DNA of 64,000 bases from Gordionus sp. m RMFG-2023 (Eukaryota > Nematomorpha > Gordioida > Chordodea > Parachordodidae). Of this stretch, positions 61,231 to 64,000 are shown piece by piece. Both the position numbers and the translations under genes were made by a program. Below the pieces are notes generated by a model. That model made no database searches. It saw nothing but the letters and a program-made list of their open reading frames with translations, and was not told where the DNA came from. The stretch lies in assembly GCF_954871325.1 (NCBI RefSeq), contig NC_088775.1:45361561-45425560 (forward strand), written 5' to 3'. Position 1 is the first letter of the stretch. The number at the start of each line of letters is the position of its first letter.

Positions 61231-61933
61231 GTATAACTGAGTAATTTATATTTATAAATACCAAAAATTTGCTGTGGGGCACGTATTAGGCAAAAATAAT
61301 AAAGTGGAGGTACACTAAAATGGGCAAAAAGACGAAATTTATCCATGTAAAAATTTGAGGCAAATTTGATTCATAAATATTGCATTTCATAATTAAATTC
61401 ATAAATCAGAATAGCAATGTAGTCAAAAATAATATTCGCCATAGCGAATCTTTTTTTAAATATTTTTAATAATCGATGTATTTCCTTAATTAGTTGGTAA
61501 GAGAAGGCCCAGCAGCTTAATGGGCATTTGATATATCTCTAAAAAAATTTGCATAAAGATATTTTTGAATTCTATTTCTTAAATTGTTGCTATCAAAAAT
61601 GTAATTGCATAATTCTTGAACATAATAAAATTTGTTGGAAAGCATGGTTTCAGTCATTTAACTTTTGACCATCCTATCTAAAGATAAATTATGATTGCTA
61701 ATTCAATAACTAATATTCATGTACACTTCATTTTTTTCTCCTATGAATCTAACCTTGGATATTTGTTTTAAAATTACTTTGATTGTTCTTCCCATCATGC
61801 AAATAATCTAATATATTACATATTGTTTATTTGATGGAAAAAATTTTTAAAAATATGTTCTAAAATAAAATTTAAAAAATCGAATTTGAAGCCTACTATT
61901 GCTTACCCCCTCGACTACAGCCCTACATACTAA

Positions 61934-61990
61934 CTTCCCCCTTCCCTTCCTCCCTTCCTCCCTCCCTTCCTCCCTCTCTCCCTCACCTCA
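61934..61990. repeat. Polypyrimidine (CCCTTCCT-type) microsatellite
   Basis: About 55 bp of almost pure C and T, made of CCTT, CCCT and CTCC units. Confidence 0.9.
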
Positions 61991-62109
61991 ATAAATAAAG
62001 TTTTTGATCTTAAATCTTTTATTAATTACTAATGATATCCTGTATTATGCTTCTAAATATTAAAATATTAATAAATATATATACCATTGGACTATAAAAT
62101 AATGTGTCT

Positions 62110-62645
62110 CAAGAGCAGGGATCCGAAGTTAACGAATATCGGGTCGTTTCGGTTCAGATAAAAAAAGGTTTACGATTCAGGTTAGGTCCGTAAAAAATTA
62201 TATTATCAGTTAATTTCAATTAAAAACCGATGTTCTAACCTTTTCGCATCAAGAGTTGTATAAGGAAAACATGGTTTTTAAAATTTTATCACTATTCCCT
62301 AAAAAATAAAATTGTGCCATATACGTTTAAAATATTTTCAATATTCTCTTATGTAAAATTTTCCTTTAGAAGAAAGAATACATTCTATGGCTTAGAAAAA
62401 TACTTCGATACGTTAACTTAAGCATTTGGCACCGCTAAATAGCAATATGGAAATATATTTAAAAATATATACTAATATTTATCAATCAAAAGATTATTAA
62501 TAATTTTTTAAAGAGTTAGGATATCAAAAGGCTCAACCCGGTTCACACTATTTTTGGAAGTTCGGTTTATGGACAAAATTTTTTAACGGTTCAGGTTGAG
62601 TTTCGATTCTATAAATAACAACGGTTCCACGTGCTCTAAGTACCT
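62110..62645. repeat. Possible decayed hAT-like miniature element
   Basis: It begins with CAGGGATCCGAAGTTAACG, a hAT-like terminus, and contains GGTTCAG, CGGTTC and GGGTCG motifs repeated in both orientations, with a possible right end at CGGTTCCACGTG near 62630. The flanks do not give a clean duplication, so the call is tentative. Confidence 0.3.
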
Positions 62646-63506
62646 ATATTGGTTATTAGATCAATTTATATTATAAGATATTTAAAATATTATATTTCAA
62701 AATTACCATTTTACACGAGGTAATAATAGAAGTTTAAAAATTTATTAATATCTTCTGGAACTACTAAAATTTAAAAAAAACTATTTATACGATTATAAAA
62801 TTATATATTAATACAAAGGATATCCAAAAATATAAGATTTGTTCATAATTATTGAAGGCCAGGACCCTGAGCAGTAATTTTTACTTATGGCGACCCCGGA
62901 AGAATTCATTTTGAAAATTTTTATATTTTGTCCAAATTACTTTGTATTAATAACAAACTCTTAATAGTTAGCAATTTTATAATATGAATTTCGAATTACT
63001 CAGCATGATATATTATTTATAAAAGAATTGTTAAATGACTTATTTCTGTATTATGCGATTTAAGTATACATAAATTATTCAAAGATTTCGAGAATAAATT
63101 TATTTGGAAGGACCTAGCCCCCAAATAGCACTGAATCAATGTAAAACATCAGATTTGTTAAAGGATCGAATTGAAAGATCGCCAATCCTGGATTCGATCC
63201 TAAATTTGTCAATTTTCTCGGATTTAAGATCCTGACCTTAAATTGTGGATCGTGATCGAGATCATTTTTTTTAAATATTCAATCCCGATCCTTTCAAAAA
63301 TTATTTTTTACTTAAAAAGCAAAAAATAAAATATAAATTTTGAAAATTAAATTAAAATTTAAAAAAAAATATCTATCTACATTATATTTTATCAACCACC
63401 ATTCCACGAGATTTTATATTTCAACAATTTACCAAATTTTTAGTACGAACTAGTTATATTTATTTATTAATTATATTATAATATAAATAAATTCTAGGTT
63501 TTAATT

Positions 63507-63727
63507 AGTGTTGTTAAACGGCTCGTTTTGAGCCGATTTTTCAAAACGGCTAACTCACTATTTTAGCCAGAAAAATATTAAATAAGCTTCGAGATTTCGT
63601 TAATATATGTCTGAACCTTTGTTCCTTCTATGAGCAAAATGGTCAAGCTTGCGTAATATTTTTCTAGATGAAATATTGAGTTAGCCATTTTTAAAAGTCG
63701 GCTCAAAACGAGCCGTTTAACAACACT
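63507..63727. mobile_element. MITE copy 4, best-preserved palindromic ends
   Basis: The left end AGTGTTGTTAAACGGCTCG and the right end CGAGCCGTTTAACAACACT are exact inverted repeats. About 221 bp in all. The outer bases TTAATT and AGTTTTAAT may carry a short target duplication that I cannot resolve. Confidence 0.88.
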
Positions 63728-64000
63728 AGTTTTAATAATGTCCTCCATTATAGATTTAGAAGATGTTACATCTACTTCTATTGATGTGACAGCAGATATA
63801 AGTGAGAATGAGAATTTTTACCATTTCATAATTTACTTTAATATTTTACTTTATGTAAAATGGATGTAAGTAACCATACAATGATCTATGCAAAATCTAT
63901 TTATGCAAAAACAAAACATCTTCAAAGATTAGCAGTTCAAACCTAAAGAGGAATTTAGAAGTAATTAATTCTTTTAAAAATACAATTTTTATTATTTGTG

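Overview
This is very A+T-rich animal DNA (by eye roughly three quarters A+T or more), with spliced genes, GT-AG introns and many decayed transposons. A dual oxidase, a UBL5 gene with introns of about 40 bases and a MADF/BESS gene fragment suggest an invertebrate, most likely an arthropod. No rRNA, tRNA, bacterial or CRISPR features were seen, and I cannot name the species.

Two host genes look intact, both on the minus strand. UBL5 (3987-4326) is a complete ubiquitin-like spliceosome modifier gene of four exons. Duox (21556-52094) fills almost half of the window. I pieced together 24 exons whose reading phases all agree. They encode a peroxidase-like ectodomain, a transmembrane segment, a PH-like intracellular region, an EF-hand pair and a gp91phox-type NADPH oxidase ending at a stop codon. 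Only the first exon(s), with the start and signal peptide, were not found. Most introns are 50-450 bases, but several are swollen by mobile DNA: intron 3 by a 1.1-kb hAT, intron 13 by a 7-kb hAT that itself holds a Tc1-like element, intron 20 by a MITE, intron 21 by a 4-kb foldback element and intron 23 by a terminal-inverted-repeat element.

The left flank (1-21 kb) holds hAT fragments, a TTA-flanked element with CACTGTGTGACA ends, A+T tandem repeats next to UBL5, a broken MADF/BESS gene, a retroelement fossil and a satellite of about 17 monomers of about 143 bp. The right flank (52-64 kb) holds a pogo-type transposon with exact TA-flanked ends and a PHD finger, a LINE remnant and several MITEs.

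The most interesting points are in Duox: both EF-hand calcium loops have lost key ligands, the usually terminal ENF is followed by an extra glycine, and a transcribed intron carries an inverted repeat with arms of about 1.7 kb that could fold into long double-stranded RNA.
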